Counted from the stretch's first letter, positions 1 to 11,100 are shown. The stretch is 64,000 nucleotides of DNA from Kitagawia praeruptora (GCA_037693485.1 CM075348.1:34466501-34530500); one strand, 5' to 3'. The notes: generated by a model from the letters alone, not told the origin. A program made the numbers and translations.

Positions 1-1450
1 AATCTCAACAAAATTCTTTCGAATTGATGAGGTCTTGATAGATTGTTATAAGAACGTAAACAAAACAAGATAAATAGAATATCTAAAGCATATACAACAC
101 ACGATATAAAAAATCTCAGGTGGGTTGGCTTATCAGCTTGATCCACCTGATGGTTGTATTTGAAGATAATTCTCTGCGTAATAATACACAGCTGCGGTTA
201 CAAAGTTTTAGTGTTTACAAGAAAACCTAAAGCTATCAGCCTTGTGATCTGTGCTTTCTTCTCTACTAAAACTATGCTGCTCATACAGCTTATCTTTAAA
301 CTATATGAAGACAAGTAAGTTTCATAAAATGTAATAATACATTTTTGATATAACTTGTCACACATACATACTCAAAGTGATTTCCATTTCTGGAATTATC
401 TTGAAAGTCTTATCTTCTTGATTTGGACAATCCCAGTAGGCTTTGAGACAGTGTATGTTTCTTTCTTCAAAAGTGACTAAGTTCTTGAGGTGACTTAGCT
501 TCCAAGCCCACGTGATGCTTTCTGCACAAGATCATTTTGCTTTTGGATCTTTGTTTCTGAATGTAGCTTTAACAAAAAGGGTTAATCCTTTTTTAGAGTC
601 AATAAGCCTTTCTGCTTATGGAGCCGTGCTAGAACTTCCCAGACATAACAGCTAATCTTTATGTATTTGTCGAAATATCCTTTGAATCTTTCAGTATGTG
701 TGTAATCATGTTGGAGGTTGCTTTCACTCTTATTGTTGCCCTTGAAGTCGAATAAACAGTGACTGATTTCACCTTTCAGTTGGAAGAGTTTGAGCCTTCG
801 AATATTTACAATTTGACTCCCTACTCGTAACATCCTCTGTGTAATTGATCATTGTCTATAAGTCATGGGTTGCAAAGTAATTCTGGGTTTGATCTTCATT
901 CGATATGTTTCTTTTAGAGAACTCTGTTTTATTAACACAGGGTTGAGTTCTCGAACAGATGTATCTTGAGTTCTCGAATGATGACTTCTCGAATAGTTCC
1001 TCAAAGTTCTCGAATAGTTTCTTGAGTAGACTTCTCGATTAGAGTTGTTGCAGACTTCTCGAATAGAGTTGTTGCAGACTTCTCGAATAGAGTTGTTGCA
1101 CACTTCTCGAATAGAACAGTCTGAACTTCTCGAACTGGGACTTCTCGAATAAACCCTTTTTGGTAGAGTTCTCGAATGACTTCTCGAACTCATCTTTTCT
1201 TGACTTCTCGAATATACTTGCATGGTTATGGCAAACCCCTCTTTTGGTTACGGATATTTGATTGTAGCATGCTGTGGCTTGTTACTTAGATTAAACCCTA
1301 GCTATTTTCAGTGTTTCATTCACAAGATGTAGCCTTTGTTTATCTGCAATACAGCTGGCTTCCTGATTGGATTATCAGCTTCGGTTCCTTGATTCATTTT
1401 CTGCCTTGTGGTATTTGTTATCATCATCTTGAAACATGTATGACTCAACA
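1..1450 (-). mobile_element. Probable partial LTR of a retrotransposon, running off the left edge
   Basis: Read on the minus strand, a sequence beginning TGTTGAGTCATACATG at position 1450 runs leftwards as non-coding, regulatory-looking DNA to the window edge. A TG start, the lack of coding sequence and the internal short-motif array suit the 5' end of a long LTR, as in Ty1/copia SIRE-like or large gypsy elements. No matching second LTR, primer site or coding region is in the window, so the identification is an inference. An ordinary intergenic region is the alternative. Confidence 0.3.
940..1215 (-). repeat. Array of TTCTCGAAT motifs with a 24-bp tandem core
   Basis: About thirteen copies of the core (g/c)TTCTCGAA(t/c) occur within 275 bp. 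Between about 1028 and 1115, three to four copies form a regular 24-bp tandem unit (TTCTCGAAT plus AGAGTTGTTGCA). On the minus strand the array keeps an open frame of 124 codons with an Ile-Arg-Glu-Val repeat. That frame is probably a by-product of the repeat and not a gene. The motif contains the palindromic core TTCGAGAA on the other strand, so it could be a heat-shock-element-like or other transcription factor site cluster in an LTR promoter. Confidence 0.6.
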
Positions 1451-3166
1451 GTAAGGAATAAATTATCACTACAAATAAATAAAAACTTTATTAAAACAAC
1501 TTTTTATATATTGAACATGTTATAGTTGTGGTGTCGTTTTATGGACCTCTTTTATACAACGTATATTTCAACTTTCTAAACTAAAAAATTAAGGTCATTC
1601 TAGAGGATATGGTAACAGAATCCTTTACAAAACCTTTCGATAATTAAAAGGGAATAGTTGATTGAGAACACAAAAAGAATATTCGTGCCCTCCATATATT
1701 ACTGGCAAAATGGTTTACATATCTCTTTGTTGAGTATTCAGAAATTCTTAGGGGTGTAGAGATACGATCGAGATTTTCCAGGAAACTTAGTGATTGCTTT
1801 TGAAGGAATTCTAGATGGCCTGATTTTCACATATGTGATGTAATAAGATTTTTTTATGATGACCTGTCGCAAGAAACTAGATGAGAACATTTTAATTTTA
1901 GATCAGTCTCCATATTATGTGTTTGTGTATATTCAGTCCATTCATGCATGGCATTTTGTGATCATCATCAATTTTCTTTTTGTAGTTCACATCACCTTTG
2001 TATAATTTTAATTACAATTGTGTTTTCATTAGGAAATTTTGAAGAAGCTAAGTAAAATTGTGTGCTATTTTAATACGCCAAGTAGAATTGTATTTTTTTC
2101 AATACACAAATCAGGACATAAAATATGAAATATAGAAGAGAGACAGACGAGCTAATGGATGTCTTACTCAACTTGGAGTATCTTTTCTTAATGACCTTTT
2201 TTCAACCAAAATGTCTCAAACCTTATAAGAAAAGTTAGATATCATACAAGTCTTGTGCATGTTGGATAAAATATTGGTAGCTCAAGTATGTTGCTTATTA
2301 GATATGTAAGTTTGTTTACACCTAGATATTCTGTAATTGCCTTCTATTTCTTTACAGGAAGCCATTGGATTGGTCAAATCAGGCAACCATATTTTGAGCG
2401 ATACATAAACACTTTGGTCTACACAATGCCATTCTCGTCAATCCTGGCTAATTAAAATATGCATCATTTTTAATACTATTTCCCTCTGCACTAAGAAAGA
2501 TACATAGTTAGACACGAAGATTATAGAAATATTCTAAAGTTACATTGTTAGTACGTGAAATTAGGTAGCTTATCTTTATTATAATGATAAGTTATGTATT
2601 AATTTTAAGTTGGGATGCATTACGTTTGTGTTCGATAATAGAAACTGGGTTAATGACTTCAGGGGTATTACTTTTACATTTTCATATATAGGGCATTAGA
2701 TTGCATGGATTTGGTACAGAATCGAGATAAGCGTTTGAACTTATTTAGAGGAATAAGGAATTATATGGAGGTTTATTTTTTTAGGACTTGGTACATTAAG
2801 ATCTTCAGGTTAATATTGTTAACTTGATCATGAGATAGTTATAACCCGACCTTGGTAAATTTTTTGGTTAAGAATTAAAGTGGAGCATATAATATTGAAA
2901 ATGCAGAAATATTATGAAGAAAATGTTCAAAATCCTTTTTATTTTGAGGCCTGTGTTTGCATTCTAATTGGTTTTCTTCACTGATTCTGGTCGCGGGTTG
3001 CCTGCAAATCAAAAATCTTTAAAAAAAATTAATTTGCTTTTATCTGGTCAATGTTGAACAATTTATTATTATATTTTTCATTGTTGTTAAAGAGTTGGTG
3101 TCAATATTGTCTAAGTTCTTCATGGCTATTTTGTCATAGATTTCTGCTCGATTGGTTGATTATCTA
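1451..3166. other. Intergenic DNA, no gene recognised
   Basis: AT-rich sequence without a convincing reading frame. Near 1610-1650 a few codons on the plus strand resemble the very C-terminal end of a copia RNase H (Ser-Phe-Thr-Lys-Pro), followed by a stop. The match is too short to call. Nothing else is recognised. Confidence 0.5.
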
Positions 3167-4844
3167 TGTAACATCTCGACTTTTCGAGATATTAAAACCG
3201 AACTACAAAAAATACACTAATCAGGATAAAAGTCTCAAAATCAACATTTTTAAATCAAATATCTTAAAACAAAAGTCGGAATCTCATAAATAAAGTATGG
3301 TTCAAGTAAATAGAGGCGCAACTCCCAAAAGGTTTTAAATATAAACTGAAAACATAAAAACATAAAGCTCGTCCAACGAACCAACTCTCAAATCCAAATA
3401 GCTTTTACGAACTCCACAGCCTGAAAATTTCAAAACAATGAGCTAACAAAGTCAAACAAGATACTATCCCTACAAATTAATTGGTCAAGTATATTATATC
3501 TTATAAGAGAGAGGTCAAAATATTTTACAAATTTAAATATAATTTCAGAAGCAGAGTTAACAGAAAATTTTAGTGTCAAACAGTGAATCATAAAAGGGAC
3601 AGTAAAATTCAATAAAATCAACTTTACAGCCCACAGCTTAATCTAAGGTCACTACAAACCGGTGACACGGTCCAGAAGTTCAGAAGTCACTATAAACCGG
3701 TGACGCGGTCCAGAAGTTAATATTGCGTCCCTCTCTAAGGTATCAGAAATTGCACAACAGTGCCCCTACAAAGGTATCAGATTCTAGTTCCGGAACTAAG
3801 CACAAATACTAACGGGTTCAGATCATAACTAAACTGGGGTTCCAAAGTTCATATTTTAGAATAAATCCGGAATAATACATTATTAAGAAACTAACACTTG
3901 ACCGATTTTTAAATACTACATTAGAAAGAAACAGAATCAAATATAATTCAGAATTTTCAACATATAATATAATTAAAACAAAACTAAAAAGTTCGGATAG
4001 TAAATTTACTTCAATTTGCACCTAAACTCGAAAGTAAATATTGGAGCACCTAAAAATGAAATAACAGAGCATCATAAAATTTTGTGCATTAACCTCAATG
4101 GGCTGCCAAAATAAAATAGTCTATGACTCTAGTTTAATACATGCATGCACACCTCTCGGAGTTTAATACCAAACATTTTATTCATAAGGTTTAATATAGT
4201 AATTGCCATCCAAATAACACTGCATCAATGTATCATATAACAAACCCATGCTTATCACAATTTGTACCACCAGACTACTACTACAAATAAGGTTTTCACC
4301 TCACAAATTTCAACCCCCGAGTATGCATCAAATAAACAAAATAAAATAAATAAGAAGAAACCATGCACAAACATCATAAAAACAAAAGAAACAGATGCCC
4401 TAATGTAAAATGTCCTATTATAGATGTTAAACAATGACTATGTCGGGCCAGAGGAATTTATATAAAAAGAAACAAACATTCACCCTGGTTAAAACAAGTG
4501 TACCAAGAATCAAGTATGATCGGATTTCATTTTAGGAGTGCTTTAGCAAAGTAGTGTGGCAACATAGAAAAGAAAAAAAAATGAAACTAATATCCTTCTT
4601 TTACAACACTCTGTAATACTTAAATATTGGGTCCAAATTCAAAAAGGTGAAAAAGATCAAAATGCTCCTTGCAACAACTTGTTTTCTCTTATAAAACAAA
4701 ATATGTAGTGTTCTTTTGCCCATTAACCATGTGTTAATATAGACATGCATATATAATGGAAAATGATATTCTGATGCACACATAGACTATAATAATATTT
4801 TTCAAAATAAATCTGAACTATGAACATGCATATAAAAGATGGTA
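3167..4844 (-). mobile_element. Inverted, truncated LTR of the gag-only element
   Basis: This 1.68-kb block is the reverse complement of positions 7081-8725 with scattered substitutions and small indels. It begins TGTAACATCTCG, which is the LTR end read in reverse. It stops at 4844, where the right-hand copy continues towards its U3 start. The missing 295 bp of the LTR contain the TATA box at about 7003-7012, so the arm corresponds approximately to R-U5. It is joined head-to-head to the primer binding site of the internal region, where a normal element would have a direct-orientation 5' LTR. No target-site duplication is shared by the outer flanks (atcta before 3167, taaat after 8725). Confidence 0.85.
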
Positions 4845-4862
4845 TTCAGGGTATTCAGAGCC
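4841..4862 (+). other. Primer binding site (initiator-Met type), start duplicated
   Basis: GGTATTCAG occurs twice in tandem (4841-4849 and 4850-4858), the second followed by AGCC. The known plant initiator-methionine tRNA primer site reads TGGTATCAGAGCC, so this looks like that site with one extra T and with its first nine bases duplicated. It sits exactly at the boundary between the inverted LTR arm and the internal region. This is a reading by eye, since the match is imperfect. Confidence 0.55.
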
Positions 4863-4985
4863 TAGGTTATGTTTCCTTAGTCGCCTTTAGGCTACACATG
4901 TGGGTTATGGACTTTGCGTTGACGTAATAGAATTAATTAATTTTCGATCTTTTTTTCGAACCTTTGTGGATGACAGTTTATTATA

Positions 4986-5480
4986 ATGTGTTGGACTTTG
5001 TGGGAGGCGGACTTCGAGAATGTTGAGGAAACATTGGTGGCTGATGATCCTAGCTCGGAGGAGGATCCTAGCTCCGATGAGGAAGATTCAAGTGAGGAAG
5101 ATCCAAGTGAGGAAGAAGATCCTAGTGAGGAAAGTCCTGATGAAGATGATGAAATAGAGGAGGCCTTGGAAAGTGAGGTCCAAGTGGAGGTTTTGGCTGA
5201 TGGTGAGATCATGATTACTGATGAGAGATCCATCATTCCATTTGAGGACTCGCAAATTGGGGAATGGGATAGAGGGTCTGTTAACCGGATTGGAGTACCA
5301 AATCGGGAACAACAGATAGCCATGCGAAAGCGTCGTAGAGAGATTTTTCAGGGTGAAGTAGATTCGACTTCTAGGATACTTGAACGTAAGGATGGAGAGA
5401 TTCGTGAGCTAAAGGAGAAAATACATGAGCTAGAGGAGGAGCTTAAAGTTGCTAGGAAACTTTTAGCTAAAAAGGATTAG
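4986..5480 (+). CDS. Acidic coiled-coil protein encoded upstream of gag in the gag-only element
   Basis: This 164-codon ORF starts at the first ATG after an in-frame stop. Residues about 22-65 are a low-complexity acidic stretch of Asp-Pro-Ser-Ser-Glu-Glu repeats. Residues about 110-160 are charged with heptad-like spacing (arginine-rich, then Arg-Glu-Leu-Lys-Glu-Lys, ending Lys-Lys-Asp) and predict a coiled coil. I do not recognise a catalytic or nucleic-acid-binding domain. It lies between the primer site and gag of a non-autonomous LTR element, so it is probably an accessory or N-terminal Gag-like protein. The 170-bp gap before gag contains an AATAAA-like sequence, so it may be a separate message. 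It could also be a former gag exon. Confidence 0.55.
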   Translation: MCWTLWEADFENVEETLVADDPSSEEDPSSDEEDSSEEDPSEEEDPSEESPDEDDEIEEALESEVQVEVLADGEIMITDERSIIPFEDSQIGEWDRGSVNRIGVPNREQQIAMRKRRREIFQGEVDSTSRILERKDGEIRELKEKIHELEEELKVARKLLAKKD

Positions 5481-5650
5481 ATTTTATGTGATTTTTATGT
5501 TTAATTTGCATTAGAGACATGAAGTTTGAGACCTAATATTGTAATTTTCTTGATATTAATAAATATTGTTTTCTGCTTGAGTATTGTTCAATTGTCATTT
5601 AAATATTTTGCATAAGTTTTGAATATACTTTTGTTATTACGTGAAGGAAA

Positions 5651-6664
5651 ATGGAAAACGATGGCAATAACAATGGTGGTAACAACAACGACAACAATGG
5701 AGGGGCTGGAATCATGAATCAATTGGCCCAAACTTTAGCTAATTTGGTGGGAAATCAACAACCAAGACAACAAAGTCTAGTTTCAGAATTCAAGAGGCTA
5801 AGCTCACCTGTGTTTGATGGAGCAACCGATCCTGCTATAGTGGAAAAATGGGTGCAAGAAATGGAGAAAGCATTTGACTTACTAGGAAGTAACGAGGAGC
5901 AGAAAGTGATTTTGGGAGTCTGTCAACTCCAAGGAAGTGCATATGATTGGTGGTTAATGGAAAAGAGGAAAAATGAGCAGATCAGTGAGGCAACTGTTGA
6001 AGCTGAACGTGAACCATATACGTGGGAGAAGTTCAAGGATGCATTGATGGATAAGTATTTTTCAAAGACCGTCCGAATTCAGAAGGAAAGAGAATTTATA
6101 AGACTTGAGCAAGGGAGTAAGACCGTTGTGGAATATGAGGCTGAGTTCGCAAGACTTTCCAAGTACGCACCAACTTTGGTTGCGGATGAGGCAAGTAAGG
6201 CGAGGAGATTAGAAGAAGGATTAAGAGAGAATATACGCCATAGTGTAGCTGCATTTGAGCTTCCAACATATGAGGCTGTCTTGAACAAGGCCCTAGTGAT
6301 TGAGAGGGGCTTACTTGAAGTTGAAAAAAAGAAAGAGAACTCGAACAATAAGAGGAGCGAACCGTCAGGTGAACCGGCAACTCGATATGGATCACTAAAG
6401 AGACACAATTCAAACAGTGGTAATGGTTATAGGAATAGAGGTTATCAAGGGGACAAGCTTAAGTGTACTAGGTGTGGACTTAATCATGATGATAAGGATT
6501 GTCGTTGGAATACCGGAGCTTGCTTTCGTTGCGGTGAGATTGGGCACAGGGTAGCCGAGTGTCCTAAGAAGGAGAAATATGATGATACGGCGAATAAAGT
6601 AACGGTAGCGGCGCTTAAATCCAATTATGGACGAGTATTTCGACCTTCGCCAAAAAAAGATTAA
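5651..6664 (+). CDS. gag: Gag protein of a gag-only (TR-GAG type) gypsy-like retrotransposon
   Basis: The 337-codon protein has an Asn/Gly-rich N-terminus (residues 3-25) and a retrotransposon Gag domain over about residues 60-215. Markers of that domain are Phe-Asp-Gly-Ala-Thr-Asp-Pro, Ala-Tyr-Asp-Trp-Trp and a Trp-Glu-Lys-Phe motif preceding the Lys-Tyr-Phe block. There are two zinc-knuckle motifs: a degenerate one with short spacing near residue 273 (CTRCGLNHDDKDC) and a canonical CX2CX4HX4C near residue 290 (CFRCGEIGHRVAEC). Gag packages the element RNA into cytoplasmic particles. No protease, reverse transcriptase or integrase follows: about 110 bp after the stop comes the polypurine tract and the 3' LTR. 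The element must therefore borrow pol from a relative. The frame is intact. Confidence 0.9.
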   Translation: MENDGNNNGGNNNDNNGGAGIMNQLAQTLANLVGNQQPRQQSLVSEFKRLSSPVFDGATDPAIVEKWVQEMEKAFDLLGSNEEQKVILGVCQLQGSAYDWWLMEKRKNEQISEATVEAEREPYTWEKFKDALMDKYFSKTVRIQKEREFIRLEQGSKTVVEYEAEFARLSKYAPTLVADEASKARRLEEGLRENIRHSVAAFELPTYEAVLNKALVIERGLLEVEKKKENSNNKRSEPSGEPATRYGSLKRHNSNSGNGYRNRGYQGDKLKCTRCGLNHDDKDCRWNTGACFRCGEIGHRVAECPKKEKYDDTANKVTVAALKSNYGRVFRPSPKKD

Positions 6665-6772
6665 GGTACACAATTATCTATATGTTTGTTTAATTTTAAT
6701 TTGTCTTATTTAAGAAATTGAAGTATTATGTGTTTTATTGTGTTCATGTAAATTTGGGGACCAATTTTTTTT

Positions 6773-6785
6773 AAGTGGGGTAGAT
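6773..6785 (+). other. Polypurine tract of the gag-only element
   Basis: A purine-rich tract, aagtggggtagat, lies immediately before the LTR start TGTAACATCCC. In LTR retrotransposons this tract primes plus-strand synthesis. Its correct position confirms the plus-strand orientation of the internal region and that nothing coding lies between gag and the LTR. Confidence 0.75.
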
Positions 6786-8725
6786 TGTAACATCCCTTAT
6801 TTTTAATTTAAGAATAGTGATCGATATTTCTTTGAATTTTCACTTTTTGTTTGTACCTTTTTTTTCTAAGATTGTTTTTTTTATAAAACCAAAACTGAAA
6901 GGCTATGACTATGTGTGATAATAGGCTATTAAATCAGTTTTTAAAATAATGATAATGGCAATTTATTACATTCATCAGTTACAAGCTATATGATTATCTT
7001 GTTATATATAAAGAAGAGAAGTCAGTATGTGTAAAATAGGAAAAAGGTTAGTCTCTTCTTCTCCTCATTTGCATTTTATTTTACCATCTTTTATATGCAT
7101 GTTCATAGTTCAGATTTATTTTGAAAAATATTATTATAGTCTATGTGTGCATCAGAATATCATTTTCCGTTATATATGCATGTCTATATGTAGTACACAT
7201 GGTTAATGGGCAAAAGAACACTACATATTTTGTTTTATAAGAGAAAACAAGTTGCAGCCAGGAGCATTTTGATCTTTTTCACCTTTTTTAATTTGGACCC
7301 AATATTTAAGTATTACATAGTGTTGTAAAAGAAGGCTATTAGTTTCATTTTTTTTTCTTTTCTATGTTGCCACACTACTTTGCTAAAGCACTCCTTAAAT
7401 GAAATCCGATCATACTTGATTCTTGGTACACTTGTTTTAACCAGGGTGAATGTTTGTTTTTTTTTATATAAATTCCTCTGGCCCGATGTAGTCATTGTTT
7501 AACATCCATAATAGGACATCTTACATTAGGGCATCTGTTTCTTTTGTTTTTATGATGTTTGTGGGTTCTTCTTATTTATTTTATTTTGTTTATTTGATGC
7601 ATACTCGGGGGTTGAAATTTCTGAGGTGAAAACCTTATTTGTAGTAGTAGTCTGGTGGTACAAATTGTGATAAACATGGGTTTGTTATATAATACATTGA
7701 TGCAGTGTTATTTGGATGGCAATTACTATATTAAACCTTATGAATAAAATGTTTGGTATTAAACTCCGAGAGGTCAACATGCATGTATTAAACTAGAGTC
7801 CTAGACTATTTTATTTTGGCATCCCATTGAGGTTAATGCACAAAATTTTATGATACTCTGTTATTTCATTTTTAGGTGCTCCAATATTTACTTTCGAGTT
7901 TAGGTGCAAATTGAGGTAAGTTTACTATCCGAACTTTTTAGTTTTATTTTAATTATATTATATGTTGAAAATTCTGAATTATATTTGATTCTGTTTCTTT
8001 CTAATTTAGTATTTAAAAATCGGTCAAGTGTTAGTTTCTTAATAATGTATTATTCTGGATTTATTCTAAAATATGAACTTTGCAACCCCAATTTAGTTTA
8101 TGATATGAACCCGTTAGTATTTGTGCTTAGTTCCGGAACTAGAATCTGATACCTTTCTAGGGGCACTGTTGTGCAATTTCTGATACCTTAGAGAGGGACG
8201 CAATATTAACTTTTGGACCGCGTCACCGGTTTATAGTGATTTCTGAACTTCTGGATCGTGTCACCGGTTTGTAGTGACCTTAGATTAAGTTGTGGGTTAT
8301 AAAGTTGGTTTTATTGAATTTTACTGTCCCTTTTATGATTCACTGTTTGACAATGAAACTTTCTGTTAGCTCTGCTTCTGAAATCATATTTAAATTTGTA
8401 ATATATTTTGATCTCTCTCTTATAGATATAATGTACTTGACCAACTAATTTGTAAGGATAGTATCTTGCTGGGCTTTTGTAGCTCACTGTTTTAAAAACT
8501 TTTCAGGTTGTGGAATTCGTAAGAGCCGTTTGGATTTTTTATGTTTTTAGTTATATTTAAAAATTTATGGGAGCTGCGCCTCTGTTTATTTGAAATATGC
8601 TTTATTTATGATATTCCGACTTTTGTTTTAAGATATTTGATTTAAGAAATGTTGGTTTTGAAACTTTTATCCTGGTTAATGTATTTTTAGTCTGTTTTAA
8701 TATCTCCGAAAGTCGGGATGTTACA
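6786..8725 (+). mobile_element. 3' LTR of the gag-only retrotransposon (1,940 bp)
   Basis: The LTR begins TGTAACATCCC and ends GGGATGTTACA, a perfect 11-bp terminal inverted repeat with the canonical TG...CA. A probable TATA box (TATATATAAA) lies at 7003-7012, which puts the U3/R boundary near 7040. From 7081 to its end it matches the inverted arm at 3167-4844. No long coding sequence is present inside. Confidence 0.88.
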
Positions 8726-9611
8726 TAAATAATCAAATTCATTCCCTAACAAAACATTTTTGGTCTAAAATCCAAATCTCAAATCTGACTTGCACATCTG
8801 ACTTACACGAAAAAGAATACATCAAATTCATTCCCTAACAAAACATTTTTGGTCTAAAATCTCAAATCCAAAATGACAGACGTTTTCGAACAATATTAGA
8901 GAATGACCTGTGTTGCTGTATTATATATAGAAAGAGATTTTCAAAATTAATTTGTATTATCGGTAATTAGTGTATGTAATTTGAATTCAATTTTTCTCGA
9001 AATTTTGCTCACCCCTACAATAGATTATAGTCCATGATAGGCACTTCATAATATTATTTTATAAAAATTATTATTATATCATAATAAAGATAAATTAAAT
9101 AAGAAAATTTAAAATAATAAAGATTAAGTAATAAAATTTGGACATAACTAATATTAGTACAATTAAATGCTATTTTATATTATAGAATAAGTACATTTGA
9201 AAGTTAATTTAGTCAAATTTTGTTACATATAAAATGTGATGATATGTATTATTGAGATTATCAAAATTAATGAACATTAATTATATTTAAAATTAATATA
9301 CAAATTTCCATAATTAAACATGCAATATGGTTCAAATAATAATCTAGATCATGGATACCATACCTATAACATGAATAGTCCATGAATCAAAATAGAATAT
9401 AAATTTTTTTCCGAACTTGAATATGTATATTAATATAAGGAATGGATTATACACTAATTTATTATATATAGATATGAATAATAAATTAGGCCTAACGACT
9501 TGACTTTTTCATCCTTCAAGAATGGATTGATGTAACCATAAAATTTTAAATTCTAGTAGCATTTCGTCCCTCAATATGATTGATTTATATATATGTTGAT
9601 GTATTATATGT
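8726..9611. repeat. Intergenic DNA with an 89-bp tandem duplication at its left end
   Basis: From 8733 and again from 8822 a block beginning TCAAATTCATTCCCTAAC is repeated with about 40 bp of near identity, giving an 89-bp period. The rest to 9611 is AT-rich (polyA/T runs, ATTA repeats) and I see no gene in it. Confidence 0.6.
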
Positions 9612-9626
9612 ACTAGATTACACCCC

Positions 9627-10138
9627 TGTTGTGGAATAAAAACTAGGTTACGATTGCTACGGTTAGGGTTCGAGTTTTTAATGCTAGGGTTCGTGAGCTT
9701 CGTGCTTTAATGGCTGCTTCTGCGTTCGAGACTTAAACGGTCTTCACAGAATGCCTACGTATCTCTGTATTAAGAGAATCAAGCCAATAAAACGTAGTTC
9801 TGAGAATGAGGGGTCAAGCCCTTTATATAGGCTGAGAAGCCCTAGAATTATGGTAGGAGTCGGAGACTTGGTGGGCAAGCCACCGCCTTGAGGAAGGTTC
9901 TGGACTCCTTCCTTGTGGGAGTAAGTTCCCATATCGAATTATGTGCCTTGGAGGCTAAGTTTGGGTAGAAATAGTATCCTTATTTAACTCTTATTGCTGA
10001 GCTGGTTATATCCTTAATATTAATTACGAAATTAATATTTAATTTGGGCCCATCTGGTGGGCCCCACGTTTGGACCAAACTAGGTCTAATTAATGCAACA
10101 TTAATGATATTTTTAGGGCTTATTTTTAGCCCATATCA
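9627..10138 (-). repeat. 3' LTR of the Tat element
   Basis: On the minus strand it runs from TGATATGGG to CCACAACA. A TATA box (TATATAAAG on the minus strand) lies at 9821-9829. It is the same length as the 5' LTR with two visible substitutions (around 9937 and 9969). Confidence 0.93.
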
Positions 10139-10153
10139 TTTGCCCCCCAACTT
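10139..10153 (-). other. Polypurine tract of the Tat element
   Basis: The minus strand reads AAGTTGGGGGGCAAA directly before the 3' LTR. It contains a run of six G and is in the standard position for the plus-strand primer. Confidence 0.75.
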
Positions 10154-10287
10154 CTAGGGAAACTGATCAGGTTTTCCTTGAAGTTTTAACGGCCTTATCT
10201 GAGACTTGGGTCGGGGTTTATATTTATACACTAGTGTTTCACGAGTATTGTCTTGATGTAAAGCGTGGAGTGACCGACGCACTTACG

Positions 10288-10425
10288 ACAATGTTAAACG
10301 ATGCTAAACGTCAATAATCAGCGCTAAACGGTGCTAAACGACACTAAACGGTGCTAAACGGCACTAAATGGCGCTAAACGGCGCTTAACGGCACTAAACG
10401 GTGCTCAAATGGCGCTAGTTTGAAA
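10288..10425. repeat. Degenerate 12-bp tandem repeat (GCTAAACGGC type)
   Basis: About ten imperfect copies of a roughly 12-bp unit (GCTAAACGG with variable CA/TG/CG) lie in the 3' untranslated part of the Tat element, 150 bp inside the 3' LTR. Tandem repeats in this position are known from Tat elements such as Retand. They may spread as satellite arrays. Confidence 0.8.
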
Positions 10426-10494
10426 ATATTAGATTGTGCTTCGAGCGTAAAATTATTTTTCCATGCTTCTGGAATTTTCGAGAGATTTTTTTTT

Positions 10495-11100
10495 TAAATT
10501 GCAGGCCAAATTCGAGCTCAATTTCGAGCTCAAACTGCCTCCAGATCGCAACCATTTTTCTTTTTTCCTAAGTCATTTTCGACCTGGAAATTTCGAGGAG
10601 AAATCAGTGTATTTTCGAGCTCAATTTCGAGCTCAAACGGGGGCCAGGTCGTGGCTGTTTTACAGGTTTTTTTTTAGTTCATTTTCGAACTAATTCATAC
10701 GACCTCATTCGGTATGGAAACGACCTCGAGTTTTCACCCAGGTCGTGACCTTTTCCCCGGTTTTTCTAGTCATTTTTGACCTCGTGCTGGCGACCTCAAA
10801 CCAAGGGGAAACGACCTCAAAGTGGTTCCAGGTCGCACAGATTTTTCACACTTTCTAGTATAATTACGACCAGAATTTACCAATCTCATTGTAGTATAAA
10901 TCCGACCTCAACACAACACATAGACGACCTCAAATTAGGCCTAGGTCGTGTGGGTTTTTCATATTTTTCAATTCAAATTCGAGCTGGAGTTTGCGATCTC
11001 AAACCATGCCTCAACGACCTCAAATGGACATGTTTTAGTTGATTTTCTGGTTGTGTGAATGAGCTCGAAATCCTATTGCAAAACGAGGTCGTAGGTGCCG
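10495..11100. repeat. Cluster of CGACCT/AGGTCG and GAGCTC motifs upstream of the antisense gene
   Basis: Many copies of CGACCTCAAA or CGACCTCG and the inverse AGGTCGTG or AGGTCGCA, plus TTTCGAGCTCAA palindromes, are spaced over 600 bp. This is much denser than elsewhere in the window. The cluster sits just upstream of the TATA box at 11433, so it may act as an enhancer for the antisense gene. It could instead be a decayed longer tandem repeat with units of about 90-130 bp. Confidence 0.6.

Noticed and set aside
849..1223. 124-codon minus-strand ORF with Ser-Ile-Arg-Glu-Val repeats
   Set aside because: It simply translates the TTCTCGAAT tandem array; no start context, promoter or domain.
1600..1655. 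Possible copia RNase H C-terminal codons on the plus strand
   Set aside because: Only about seven residues resemble the family and the sequence around them is not coding.
3167..8725. Interpretation as a large DNA transposon with 1.6-kb terminal inverted repeats
   Set aside because: The arms are LTRs: TG...CA ends, polypurine tract at 6773-6785, primer site at 4841-4862, and Gag between them; no target duplication outside.
10463..11042. Two plus-strand ORFs (76 and 88 codons) in the Tat 3' region
   Set aside because: Low-complexity translations of the CGACCT/GAGCTC motif block.
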